This document shows, in pieces, positions 26,615-35,425 of a stretch of 64,000 nucleotides of DNA. Position 1 is the stretch's first letter. Every line of letters begins with the position of its first letter. The stretch is from positions 140,920-204,919 of the forward strand of contig JAKVBI010000014.1 of assembly GCA_022447545.1 (NCBI GenBank). The letters run 5' to 3'. The notes below the pieces were generated by a model, which worked only from the letters and a program-made list of their open reading frames with translations, made no database searches and was not told where the DNA came from. The DNA is from Myxococcota bacterium. Lineage in GTDB: Bacteria > Myxococcota_A > UBA9160 > SMWR01. The position numbers were made by a program, and so were the translations under genes.

Positions 26615-27526
26615 GTGCAGCAACTGAGCGGACGCGTCGCAGTGGTCACCGGTGCAGCCAGCGGGATCGGTCTGGCCATGGCCCGTCGTTTCGCCGAGGA
26701 GGGGATGCGCGTCGCGCTGGCTGATGTGGAGGAGGAAGCGCTGGAGGCTGCGGCATCGGCATTGCGGTCCGAGGGGTTTCCTGTGGTTGGGGTCCCCTGT
26801 GACGTTCGTTCCCAGGAGTCCGTGGATGCGCTTCGGGATGCGGTGCTCGAAGAATTCGGTGCCGTTCATGTGATCTGCAACAACGCCGGCGTTGCTCGGG
26901 CCCCGGGTGGCGGATACATGTGGCAGTACGATCTCAATGACTGGACTTGGATCCTCAGCGTCAATGTGATGGGGGTCGTTCATGGGATCCGCTCCTTCGT
27001 TCCCGTATTGCTCGAGCAGGGGGATGAGGGCCACGTCGTGAATACAAGTTCGGGCAACGGTGGGCTGTCTCCCATGCGAGCGCTCCCCATCTATGCCGCC
27101 TCGAAGACTGCCGTCACCCAAATCACTGAATGTCTGTATGGACAGTTGGCGGCGGTGACCGACCGCGTCCACGCGTCGGTTCTTTTTCCCGGGCCGAAGT
27201 GGCTGAACACCAATTTGTGGACGGCCGAACGCAACCGTCCAGCAGAGTTGGCCTGGTCCAAGCCGCGCAAGACCCAGAGCTTCGAGGGGCTGCGAGCGCA
27301 GATGGAGGAAGCCGGTCAGCCCTTCGAGGAAACGCTGCTGTCCGAGTTGGCGGGCCGCGTCGTCGAAGGCATCCGTCAGGAGCGTTTCTGGCTGCTGTCG
27401 GAAGGCGAACACTCGGACGCGACCATTCGGGCCAGGGCGGATTCCATGCTGTCACGCACCAACCCGGACTACATGGTCGACGACCGCTCCATCGCGGCTG
27501 GCGGACTCGGGGATGGGGATGACTGA
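26615..27526 (+). CDS. Short-chain dehydrogenase/reductase, extended C-terminus
   Basis: Start at GTG 26615 gives 303 residues; the preceding frame is not SDR-like. TGAASGIG (12-19), NNAGVA and the catalytic Ser/YAASK set (VNTSSGNGG and IYAASKTAV) are intact. It exceeds the classical 250 residues by about 50, with a charged tail through ERFWLLSEGEHSDATIR, seen in some fused or hydroxysteroid-type SDRs. It lies 13 bp after the ADC-like gene and 36 bp before an amidohydrolase on the same strand, so all are probably one transcript. It likely oxidises or reduces a ring or chain hydroxyl group in the same pathway. Confidence 0.88.
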   Translation: MQQLSGRVAVVTGAASGIGLAMARRFAEEGMRVALADVEEEALEAAASALRSEGFPVVGVPCDVRSQESVDALRDAVLEEFGAVHVICNNAGVARAPGGGYMWQYDLNDWTWILSVNVMGVVHGIRSFVPVLLEQGDEGHVVNTSSGNGGLSPMRALPIYAASKTAVTQITECLYGQLAAVTDRVHASVLFPGPKWLNTNLWTAERNRPAELAWSKPRKTQSFEGLRAQMEEAGQPFEETLLSELAGRVVEGIRQERFWLLSEGEHSDATIRARADSMLSRTNPDYMVDDRSIAAGGLGDGDD

Positions 27527-27562
27527 GCGGCTGGATCCGGTCGGATGGCAGAAGGCACGGCG

Positions 27563-28759
27563 ATGAACCGTCATCTGATGATCTCAGCCGACTGCCATGC
27601 GGCGCCCCGCCTCGATGAAGCTCGTGAATACGTGGATCCCGCCTTTCGAGGCGCTTTCGACGAGTGGCGCAGTGGCCTGAACCGTAGATCCGCTGCTCGG
27701 GGGGAAGAGCCTCTGTTCGACGACGAGGCGAGCGACAGCTTTCGACGGAGCACAGCTGAAACCGAGACGGGGATGGACGGGATCTGGGATTCGGCGCGTC
27801 GGCTACGCGAACTCGATGCAGACGGTGTGGTGGCCGAGGTGATCTTTCCGGGGGGCGCGACGACTCCGGACGGTGAGGCGGGTAGTTTGCCCTTCGACGT
27901 GGGGATCTCCACCTATCAGTATCGTCAGGATGCCGCCCGCTGGCAGGCGGGTGTTCGTGCCTACAACCGCTGGTTGGCGGATTTCTGCGCTCTGGTGCCT
28001 GGACGCCGTGCGGGCGTGGGGTTGATCACCGTGGAAGACGTCGATGCCGCTGTCGAGGAGGTGACCTGGCTGCGTGAGCACGAGGTGTTCGGCGGCATCC
28101 TGCTGCCGGGTGGTGCTATCGGAATCGGTGATCTGCCGCCGGCTTACAACGATCCACGTTACGAACCGCTGTGGGCAGTTTGTGCAGATCTCGACATGCC
28201 GGTTCACACGCATTCGGGCTGGACTCCCGAATTCGGGAGCTTCGAAGGGTCTCTGGGGATTTGGCTTCATGAAATTGTGTGGTGGGCCCACCGTCCCTTC
28301 TGGTTCATGGTCTGGTCGGGCGTGTTCGAACGCCACCCGGCGCTGAAGCTCGTGTTCACCGAGCAGAAGGCGGCCTGGATCATTCCCACTCTGGAGGAAC
28401 TCGACGGTCAGTATGGACGCCCCATGTTCAGGCACCTGCGGAGCTCGCTGCCGCTCAAACCCAGCGAGTACTACCAGCGGCAGTGTTTCATGGGAGCGTC
28501 CTTCGTGGATGATCACGAGTGGGATAAACGTTACGAGATCGGCGTCGAGAAGCTGATGTGGGGTACCGACTACCCGCACCTCGAGGGCTGGTGGCCCGAC
28601 ACCGACCACCGTTTGAAGCGGACCTTTGGGGACATGCCTCGAAGTGAGGTCGAAAGCATTCTCGGCCGCACGGCTCTCGCGGTGTACGGTTTCGACGAGC
28701 CACTGCTCAGGCCATTGGCTGAGCGACACGGTGCTCCGCTGGATGCGTTCGGGCGCTGA
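27563..28759 (+). CDS. Amidohydrolase-2 family metal-dependent hydrolase
   Basis: Start at ATG 27563 is preferred over ATG 27545 because GAAGG lies seven bases before it. The 398-residue protein begins with LMISADCHAAP; D-C-H serves as the D-x-H metal motif. Further metal and active-site pieces are MPVHTHSGWTPEF, KLVFTEQKAAWIIPTLEELD and the final Asp in KLMWGTDYPHLEGWWP. This is the ACMSD/gamma-resorcylate decarboxylase-like TIM-barrel group, which hydrolyses or decarboxylates. A relative follows at 28804 and another is at 53002. In this setting it may cleave a ring-opened beta-diketone or keto acid (inference). Confidence 0.87.
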   Translation: MNRHLMISADCHAAPRLDEAREYVDPAFRGAFDEWRSGLNRRSAARGEEPLFDDEASDSFRRSTAETETGMDGIWDSARRLRELDADGVVAEVIFPGGATTPDGEAGSLPFDVGISTYQYRQDAARWQAGVRAYNRWLADFCALVPGRRAGVGLITVEDVDAAVEEVTWLREHEVFGGILLPGGAIGIGDLPPAYNDPRYEPLWAVCADLDMPVHTHSGWTPEFGSFEGSLGIWLHEIVWWAHRPFWFMVWSGVFERHPALKLVFTEQKAAWIIPTLEELDGQYGRPMFRHLRSSLPLKPSEYYQRQCFMGASFVDDHEWDKRYEIGVEKLMWGTDYPHLEGWWPDTDHRLKRTFGDMPRSEVESILGRTALAVYGFDEPLLRPLAERHGAPLDAFGR

Positions 28760-28803
28760 GTGATGCGCTCGTCGTGGGATATGCCATTGCCAAGGAGGAC
28801 GAC

Positions 28804-30015
28804 ATGGAGCGATATCTCGTCATCTCCACCGACTGTCACGCGGGTCTGCCCCCGGGTGGCTACCGCGAATATTTAGACCCGCAATACCGAGAGCGCTTCG
28901 ATGTCGAAATCGAGCGGCAGCTCGAAATGGCCCGCGAATCCCGCAAGAGCATGCTGGTGGAGGACATCAATCGCGAGTGGCGTCGTGGGCGTGAGCAGGA
29001 TTTGACTGGAGCCTGGGATCACGACCAGCGTATCAAGGTCCTAGACGGCGATGGGGTGGCCGGAGAAGTGGTGTTCTGCGATGGCATCACCGAGAACAAC
29101 TCGCCGCCTTTCGGAGCGGGAATCGGTCTGTCGCCGGTGGGCGCGGACCGCGAACTGCAGTGGGCAGGTGCACGTGCCCACAATCGTTGGTTGGCTGAAT
29201 TGTGTCAAATGGCTCCTGAGCGGAGAGTGGGGGTGGCCATCGTACCCGCGACCTGGGATGTGGACGAGGCCATCGCCGAAGTGCGTTGGGCGCGGGCCAA
29301 CGGTCTGCGTTCGGTGATGCTCCCGGTCGTCTGGGGAGATCACGACCCCTACCACCATCCGGTCTATGACCCGTTGTGGCGAATCTGTCAGGAACTCGAG
29401 GTGGTGGTGAACTTCCACTCGGGGGCCGCGGAGTCCCAGCACTACTTCGGACGGAACTGGCCGCCTGCACCCGGTGGAGAGCCTCCCCTGGTAGGCGGCA
29501 TGGGGATCTACGTGTGTGAAGCAGTCTGGGTGGTGGCGCGGCCTCTGACCTTTCTCATCTGGGGAGGGGTTTTCGAACGCTTCCCGGGACTGAGAGTAGC
29601 GGTCACCGAGGGGACCACGAGTTGGGTCCCCCACTACCTCGAGCATTGGGATGAGCGCTACGTGGATTGGCACGTCACCACGAAACTCGGTGACTACAAG
29701 AGCCATCTGTCCATGAAACCCTCGGACTACTTCCGGCGCAATGTGCGCCTCGGGACGTTCCTTGCAAGACGAGAGGTGGTCCGGCGCCATGAAATCGGGG
29801 TGGAGAACATGATGTGGGGAACCGACTATCCGCATCCCGAGGGAACCTGGCCTCAAACCCATGAGATGATGACCGTGTCATTCGAGGGGGTTCCTCACGA
29901 GGAACTTGTCGCCATGCTCGGCGGCAACGCCGCAAGCTTCTACCGCTTCGACACCGAGAAGCTGGCTCCCATTGCGGCACGAGTGGGTCCCGAGAGGGGG
30001 GCCATCGGAGACTGA
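28804..30015 (+). CDS. Amidohydrolase-2 family metal-dependent hydrolase (tandem paralogue)
   Basis: 403 residues from ATG 28804 after a near-perfect AAGGAGG site. The start matches the preceding gene (YLVISTDCHAG versus LMISADCHAA), and so do the middle (VVVNFHSGAAES, RVAVTEGTTSWVPHYLEH) and end (NMMWGTDYPHPEGTWP). The two arose by tandem duplication and then diverged. All expected metal ligands are present, so both should be active, possibly on different intermediates. It ends the rightward ADC-SDR-amidohydrolase unit; the MFS gene is convergent 42 bp downstream. Confidence 0.87.
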   Translation: MERYLVISTDCHAGLPPGGYREYLDPQYRERFDVEIERQLEMARESRKSMLVEDINREWRRGREQDLTGAWDHDQRIKVLDGDGVAGEVVFCDGITENNSPPFGAGIGLSPVGADRELQWAGARAHNRWLAELCQMAPERRVGVAIVPATWDVDEAIAEVRWARANGLRSVMLPVVWGDHDPYHHPVYDPLWRICQELEVVVNFHSGAAESQHYFGRNWPPAPGGEPPLVGGMGIYVCEAVWVVARPLTFLIWGGVFERFPGLRVAVTEGTTSWVPHYLEHWDERYVDWHVTTKLGDYKSHLSMKPSDYFRRNVRLGTFLARREVVRRHEIGVENMMWGTDYPHPEGTWPQTHEMMTVSFEGVPHEELVAMLGGNAASFYRFDTEKLAPIAARVGPERGAIGD

Positions 30016-30056
30016 AGGAGCCCTGGAGCCTGCCTTCAGGGTTCGGTTTCTGGCCG

Positions 30057-31466
30057 TCAGTCGGTGCGCTGTGCCAAGGAAGAGCGTGTCTGGATCGCCG
30101 AGAGAATGCGGGCGTGCTCCCGGCTGTCCAGTCGAAAGCGGGTGAAGGCCGCGATCCCGATCAGGAAACACACGAACGGGACACCGCCGTTGAGGGCGAT
30201 GATGGTGGTGCGAACGAGCGGGGTCTGCTCCGTATTCTCGACGTATCCCGCCACACTCAGTGCCACGCCCGCGAGTCCGACCATCAGACCGGATGCGAGC
30301 TTTCCCATGAAGGCCCAGACCGCGAAGTAGGCGCCCTCCTTTCGCTCGTGGGTCAGGTATTCGTCGTAGTCGATGACGTCGGCTTTGATGGCCTGGCCCA
30401 GGCTGCTGCCACAGCCCGAGCCGATTCCGCTGGCGACGGAGCAGAAGAGCATCACCCCCAGGCGCCCCTCGTCGACGAAGACCAGGCTGCCGTACCCCAC
30501 ACAAGAAAGCGCCATGCCCGCGATCCAGAGCTTGTGGCGTTCGAAGCGTCCAGCCAGCCAGATCCAGACGGGAATCGAAAGCGCGGTGGGGACGACGAAC
30601 GCCATCAGGACGAGCCCCAGAACACCCTCCAGCTTGATCACGTACTTCACGATGTAGGGTGCCATCACGCTGGTGCCACCCACACCAAGCGACTCGATGA
30701 AGAAGACGAACAGTAGAAGTCGCGCGTGGGGGTTCTTCCAGACGTCGCGCATGGCGGTCATCAGGTTGCGCCCGCCGCGCCCGGCCGAGGATGCGGGTTC
30801 GCGTGGCAATAGCAGAGTGGCCACGATGATGGAGACCAGACAGGCGGCGGCCGCTCCCCAGCCCAGTTCGGCCGCGGTGATTCGAGCCGTGTCGACTTGC
30901 TCCAACAGCGGGGCCCCCAGGGCGAAGGCTCCCAGGAGGCCGATGGAACTGCCAATCTGCCGCGACCCGTAGATCCGCGTGCGCTCCCGTGCATCGCTGG
31001 AGAGTTCGGCGCCCAGGGCCAGATGGGGGACATAGAAGCTCGAGTAGGCGGTGTAGAAGCCGAAGATGGCGATGCCGATCCACACGGATGTTTCGAGTTC
31101 GCTCATCCCCATGGGGGGAACCCAGGGCATGACGCAGAAGAGGGACACGGGAATGCTGGAGGCGAGCATCCACGAACGCCGACGTCCGAAAGCCAGGCGC
31201 GTGCGATCGCTCAAGAATCCCACTAGAGGGTCCGACACGGCGTCCCAAAGCTTGGACGCGAAGAAGATTGCTCCGACGGTGGCGGGTGCCACCAGCAGGA
31301 CATCCGTGGCGAAGTTCATGTACATGACCATGATCAGCATGTAGATGAACTGGATCGCCACGGCGGGTAGGCCGTAGAGCACGACGGTTGCCATGGAGAC
31401 GCGAGAAGGCGCCGTGTGGGTTTGGTCATGGGGCGTGGAGGACAAGAAAAGCTCCCGGTCGGACAC
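30057..31466 (-). CDS. MFS transporter, glycoside-pentoside-hexuronide (GPH/MelB) type
   Basis: 469 residues from GTG 31466 with twelve hydrophobic helices. SKLWDAVSDPLVGFLSDRTRLAFGRRRSW (about 70-98; MelB-type D-x-x-x-D and GRRR loop) is the GPH signature. TGAxxx-type glycine pairs follow in later helices. Relatives carry sugars or, in catabolic clusters, other polar or amphipathic substrates with Na+ or H+. The start is a GTG with a weak ribosome site; a later ATG would shorten the N-terminus by about 25 residues. It is divergent from the dehydrogenase operon at 31633, whose substrate it could import. Confidence 0.88.
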   Translation of the reverse strand: MSDRELFLSSTPHDQTHTAPSRVSMATVVLYGLPAVAIQFIYMLIMVMYMNFATDVLLVAPATVGAIFFASKLWDAVSDPLVGFLSDRTRLAFGRRRSWMLASSIPVSLFCVMPWVPPMGMSELETSVWIGIAIFGFYTAYSSFYVPHLALGAELSSDARERTRIYGSRQIGSSIGLLGAFALGAPLLEQVDTARITAAELGWGAAAACLVSIIVATLLLPREPASSAGRGGRNLMTAMRDVWKNPHARLLLFVFFIESLGVGGTSVMAPYIVKYVIKLEGVLGLVLMAFVVPTALSIPVWIWLAGRFERHKLWIAGMALSCVGYGSLVFVDEGRLGVMLFCSVASGIGSGCGSSLGQAIKADVIDYDEYLTHERKEGAYFAVWAFMGKLASGLMVGLAGVALSVAGYVENTEQTPLVRTTIIALNGGVPFVCFLIGIAAFTRFRLDSREHARILSAIQTRSSLAQRTD

Positions 31467-31632
31467 CTGTTCGGGGCTGGGCTCGGTGGCACTCTACCAA
31501 GTGAGAGCCGGATCGAGGAGTTCTTGCCACCGTTGTCGGGCCCAGCGAGGGGTGGCCCCCCGGTTTTCTGTCGTATGCTGTCGTCGGACCCGGGGGGATG
31601 GTGGTGCGCGACGCGCATGGGGGTTCGGAGCC

Positions 31633-32454
31633 ATGAGCGACGGTCAGCGCGGGATCAGTCGACGTGAGGCGCTTCGGGGCGCGGGAGCGCTGGGGCTGTT
31701 CGCTGCCCTGCCTGCGCGGTTGTTGGCAGACCTCGTCGAACTCGTGGCGTCGGACGACGCGCGCGGGCATTTTTTGAACCCCGTGGAGTTGCGCACCCTG
31801 CGCGCCTTGTGCGCGCACTTCGTACCCGGCCCGCCTCTCGATCCCGATCCCGGAGCTCGGGAGGCCCACGTTGCCGAGTACATCGATCTGCTTCTCGGTG
31901 CCTTCGAGATCGGGCATCCACCGATCTTCGCCGGGGGCCCCTTCAGTCAGCGCGATGAGCCCGGGGCCGAAAATGATTTTGCTCGCTTCCTGGGTCTGGA
32001 CGCTCTGGAGGAAAGGGTTTGGCGCACGCGGATCGAGGGAAGCCTGGGGCGTCCTGAGCGCGAGTGGAATGGGCCGGTGGTCGGCTGGCAGCAGCGCTAT
32101 CGAACCGGTCTTGCGAGCCTCGAAGCCGCTTCTCGCCGCTGGGGTGGGGAGGACTTTGTGTCTCTATCCGACTGGCGGAAACGTTGGCTGATTCGTATGG
32201 CCGACGACGAACTCGAAGCGTTTCTCCAACTCGCTTGGGAGCACACCCTCGAAGGTATGTACGGCGCCCCGGAGTACGGGGGGAATGCGGGTCTCGTGGG
32301 TTGGCGTATGACCCGATGGCCCGGAGATCACCAGCCCCACACCTATACCTGGGATCAGGTCGCTCGAGTAGACCCCGAGGAGGCCGAAGCCGAGCGGCGG
32401 GCCCTGGGCAACGCTGAGCGCTATCTGGGCAGGAAGCTCGAACGCAATGGCTGA
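31633..32454 (+). CDS. Gluconate 2-dehydrogenase subunit 3-family protein (Tat-exported small subunit)
   Basis: 273 residues from ATG 31633. A twin-arginine signal is plain: SRREALRG (Arg10-Arg11) followed by a hydrophobic stretch ending in ARLLA. The mature part has LNPVELRTLRALCAHFVPG and a long helical domain, the gluconate_2-dh3 fold. In FAD-dependent glucose, gluconate and sorbitol dehydrogenases this small subunit folds with and exports the catalytic GMC subunit to the periplasm. The next gene is exactly that partner, overlapping by eight bases. The third, cytochrome c, subunit found in such complexes is not in the window. Confidence 0.85.
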   Translation: MSDGQRGISRREALRGAGALGLFAALPARLLADLVELVASDDARGHFLNPVELRTLRALCAHFVPGPPLDPDPGAREAHVAEYIDLLLGAFEIGHPPIFAGGPFSQRDEPGAENDFARFLGLDALEERVWRTRIEGSLGRPEREWNGPVVGWQQRYRTGLASLEAASRRWGGEDFVSLSDWRKRWLIRMADDELEAFLQLAWEHTLEGMYGAPEYGGNAGLVGWRMTRWPGDHQPHTYTWDQVARVDPEEAEAERRALGNAERYLGRKLERNG

Positions 32455-34267
32455 TTCGGCGGTTCGCGCGTTCTCGTCGGACTTGGCTGGGGGTGCGGTT
32501 CGGCGCCGACACTTCGTAGTGATCGGTTCGGGCGCTGGGGGAGCCACGGCGGCCTGGGTCCTGGCAGAGGCGGGCCATGAGGTCACGGTGCTCGAGAAGG
32601 GTCGGAACTATTTTCGTGGACTCGATGATCCCAAGGGTCTAGCCCTCCCGCTTTTCGGGGGCGATGAGATTCGCCAGCGGCGGGGATTCCCCGGTTCCGA
32701 TGTGTTGGCAGAGCCGCGAACGGGGCGCAGTCAGTCCGAAGCTGCCGACGGCACGGCGCGCACGGTCACGGGATTCATCAACCATTTTCCCGCCACGGTA
32801 GGCGGAGCCACCACGCATTTCGACGCGAAGATGCCGCGCTACTGGAAGATCGATTTCGAGATGCGTTCCCGTTTCGGTCCGGTGGAGGCTGCGGATCTGG
32901 TGGATTGGCCCTTTGGCTATGGGGAACTTGCTCCCTGGTACGATCTGGTGGAAGAGGTGGTGGGGGTCGCCGGCGATGCTTCCGCCACACCGGCCTTCGT
33001 TCGCGAGCAGGTCCCACGCGGTTCCTATCCCATGCCGCCGGGGCCTCCCATGTACGCCAGCCTCGAAATTGCTCGGGGAGCCGAGCGACTGGGCTACGAG
33101 GCCTTTCCCTTTCCCATGGCCATCAACTCGGTTCCCTATGATGGAAGACCCGCCTGTCACAATTGTGGCTACTGCTCGGGCTTCGGTTGTCCCATCAACG
33201 CGCGCGGTGGGGCGGCCGTCACCTTCCTACGCCGAGCGCTATTGGCCGGCGCCCGTCTGGTGACTCGATCTTGTGTGACGCGAATCGGTACGGATGCGCG
33301 CGGGCGCGCAACTCATGTGGAGTTTTTACAGGGGGAGCATCTCGAGCCCGAGCGAATCGAAGCCGATGGTGTGGTGCTGGCTGCCTCGGCAGTTGAGAGC
33401 GCTCGACTGGCGCTGCTGTCACGCAGTTCAGCCCATCCTGCTGGTCTCGGCAATGCGAGCGATCGGGTGGGGCGCACTCTGTGTTTTCACGCGAGCACCT
33501 TCGCGGGGGGCACCGTGCCTCAGCGCGTTCACGCCCATCGGGGGCGTAGCACCAGTCACTGTCTGATGGAGCCGGCGGTGCCAAACACTGAAAGTCGGGT
33601 CGCGCGCTGGGCTGGACTCCCCTTTCTGCGAGGTGGGGTGTGCGAACTGGGAGGGGCCCCCAACCTGATCGACGAGGCGCTGGCCTACGATCAGATGCCA
33701 TTTTCGGATCGGAGTGAACACAAGTCGCTCATGCGGTCCTCGCCCAATCGCGACCGTATGCTGGCCCTTCAGATGCTCGCCGAGGATCTTCCGCAGTTGG
33801 ACAATCGGGTGGACCTGGACCCCGAGGTGAGGGACGTCTACGGCCTGCCCGTGGCCAGGATCACCTACAGTCCCCACCGCCACGATCGTCTGGCAGGGCT
33901 CTATTGGGGGTACCAACTGCGCAAAATCATGCGCGCGGCGGGTGCTGAGAGTGCTTTCTTCCTACCCCACGGTGTGATGTCGCCCCTGGCGAATCCTGTT
34001 TCTCAACCACTACACATGGGCGGTACGCTGCGCATGGGAGCCGACCCGGCTTCGAGCGTGACCGATGAATTCGGTCGCATCCACGGGAGCCCCAACGTGG
34101 TGGTCGCCGACAGTTCGGTCTTTCCGACCTTCGGAGCCATGAATCCCACCTTGACCTTGATGGCGGTGGCCCTTCGCAGCGCTACGGCCCTCGCGCACGG
34201 AGAGTCGCGAGCCCGCAGAGGCCCACGTTTCTCCCAGGGCCACCAGGACAATACAGAGAGATCCTGA
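32447..34267 (+). CDS. GMC-family FAD dehydrogenase, large subunit
   Basis: 606 residues. The FAD turn is GSGAGG (27-32). The C-terminal GMC block has HMGGTLRMGADPASSV with the active His, and later FPTFGAMNPTLTLMAVALRSA. C237, C240, C243 and C248 (CHNCGYCSGFGC) form a cysteine cluster like that of FAD glucose dehydrogenase catalytic subunits, which carry an Fe-S centre for electron exit to cytochrome. No Tat signal is seen, since the partner protein at 31633 supplies it. The ATG lies inside the previous gene (ATGGCTGA overlap), implying translational coupling. Periplasmic alcohol or sugar oxidation is the likely role. Confidence 0.88.
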   Translation: MADSAVRAFSSDLAGGAVRRRHFVVIGSGAGGATAAWVLAEAGHEVTVLEKGRNYFRGLDDPKGLALPLFGGDEIRQRRGFPGSDVLAEPRTGRSQSEAADGTARTVTGFINHFPATVGGATTHFDAKMPRYWKIDFEMRSRFGPVEAADLVDWPFGYGELAPWYDLVEEVVGVAGDASATPAFVREQVPRGSYPMPPGPPMYASLEIARGAERLGYEAFPFPMAINSVPYDGRPACHNCGYCSGFGCPINARGGAAVTFLRRALLAGARLVTRSCVTRIGTDARGRATHVEFLQGEHLEPERIEADGVVLAASAVESARLALLSRSSAHPAGLGNASDRVGRTLCFHASTFAGGTVPQRVHAHRGRSTSHCLMEPAVPNTESRVARWAGLPFLRGGVCELGGAPNLIDEALAYDQMPFSDRSEHKSLMRSSPNRDRMLALQMLAEDLPQLDNRVDLDPEVRDVYGLPVARITYSPHRHDRLAGLYWGYQLRKIMRAAGAESAFFLPHGVMSPLANPVSQPLHMGGTLRMGADPASSVTDEFGRIHGSPNVVVADSSVFPTFGAMNPTLTLMAVALRSATALAHGESRARRGPRFSQGHQDNTERS

Positions 34268-34345
34268 TGACCTATCTTGGTCGTGGGGTCTGTTCCTGAA
34301 TCCGCCATCGGCTCGGAATCACCCTGTTCTGTTACTGGAGGTCGC

Positions 34346-35416
34346 ATGCGTCGCTGGGTTTTCGTGCTGGCCGTTCTCGCCATCGCCGTGGCGCTGGTGG
34401 CGGCATTTCGTGGTCCTCTCGCCATGGGTGCCATGTCCGTGATGGCGCCGCGCATCATGAGCGCGAATCCCATGGCCGAGATCCCTGACGGCATCCAAGT
34501 GACTCTGTGTGGAGCGGGGAGTCCTCTTCCAGATCCGCAGCGCTCCGGCCCGTGCGTGGGAGTGGTCGCCGGAGGCCATTTGTTCGTCATTGATGCAGGC
34601 AGCGCGAGTGCTCGGAATTTGCAGGGCATGGGGTTGCCTCTCTCGGACGTGGAGGCAGTCTTCCTGACACATTTTCACTCCGATCACATCGACGGCCTGG
34701 GTGAGCTGAGCGTCCTGCGTTGGGTGGCCGGTGCCCATCAGGACCCCCTTGCGTTGATCGGACCGCCCGGGGTCGAGGACATCGCCGAGGGCTTCAATCG
34801 GGCTTATCGGGCCGATGCCCGCTTCCGTGTGGCGCACCATGGAGAGGAGGTGGTCCCTCCGAGCGGAAAAGGACTGGTCGGACGGCCCTTTTCCATGCCG
34901 ACCTCTGGTCAGGAGGTCGTCGTCTGGGATCGCGAGGGGGTTCGGATCACTGCATTTCAGGTGGACCACCAACCGGTGGAGCCGGCAGTGGGTTATCGGA
35001 TCGACTATGCGGGCCGCTCCGTTGTGATCAGCGGGGACACGGTGCGTTCGCCGGAACTCGAACGGGTCGCTGAAAACGCCGATCTGCTCGTACACGAAGC
35101 ACTGGCCGCTCACCTGGTGGCCATCATGCACGCGACCGCCAAGGAGGCGGGGATGGAGGGGCGAGCCAAGGTTCTCAACGACATCCTCGACTACCATGCG
35201 ACACCGGTGGATGCGGCCGAGAGTGCGAGCGCGGCCGGTGTCGACCACTTGCTCTTCTATCACGTGGTCCCGCCTCTCCTGGTGCCGGGACTGCCTGCGG
35301 CCTTTCTCCAGGGAGTGTCGGCCGCCTACGATGGCGATGTGACGCTGGGTCGCGATGGAACGCGGGTGCTCCTACCCGCTGGTTCAGACGACATCGAAGT
35401 CTCGGGTGGAACCTGA
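34346..35416 (+). CDS. Metallo-beta-lactamase-fold hydrolase, membrane-anchored
   Basis: 356 residues from ATG 34346 with GGAGG close upstream. An N-terminal hydrophobic helix (residues about 5-20) anchors or exports it. The MBL metal motif THFHSDHID has His109, His111, Asp113 and His114, with VVISGDTVRS as the later Asp site and LLFYHVVPPL near the end. The pattern is that of ribonuclease Z/arylsulfatase-like MBL enzymes. Family members outside tRNA processing hydrolyse esters, lactones or phosphodiesters. It follows the GMC dehydrogenase by 78 bp and ends 9 bp from the convergent asparagine synthetase gene. It might open a lactone made by the dehydrogenase (inference). Confidence 0.84.
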   Translation: MRRWVFVLAVLAIAVALVAAFRGPLAMGAMSVMAPRIMSANPMAEIPDGIQVTLCGAGSPLPDPQRSGPCVGVVAGGHLFVIDAGSASARNLQGMGLPLSDVEAVFLTHFHSDHIDGLGELSVLRWVAGAHQDPLALIGPPGVEDIAEGFNRAYRADARFRVAHHGEEVVPPSGKGLVGRPFSMPTSGQEVVVWDREGVRITAFQVDHQPVEPAVGYRIDYAGRSVVISGDTVRSPELERVAENADLLVHEALAAHLVAIMHATAKEAGMEGRAKVLNDILDYHATPVDAAESASAAGVDHLLFYHVVPPLLVPGLPAAFLQGVSAAYDGDVTLGRDGTRVLLPAGSDDIEVSGGT

Positions 35417-35425
35417 ATTCCGTCG

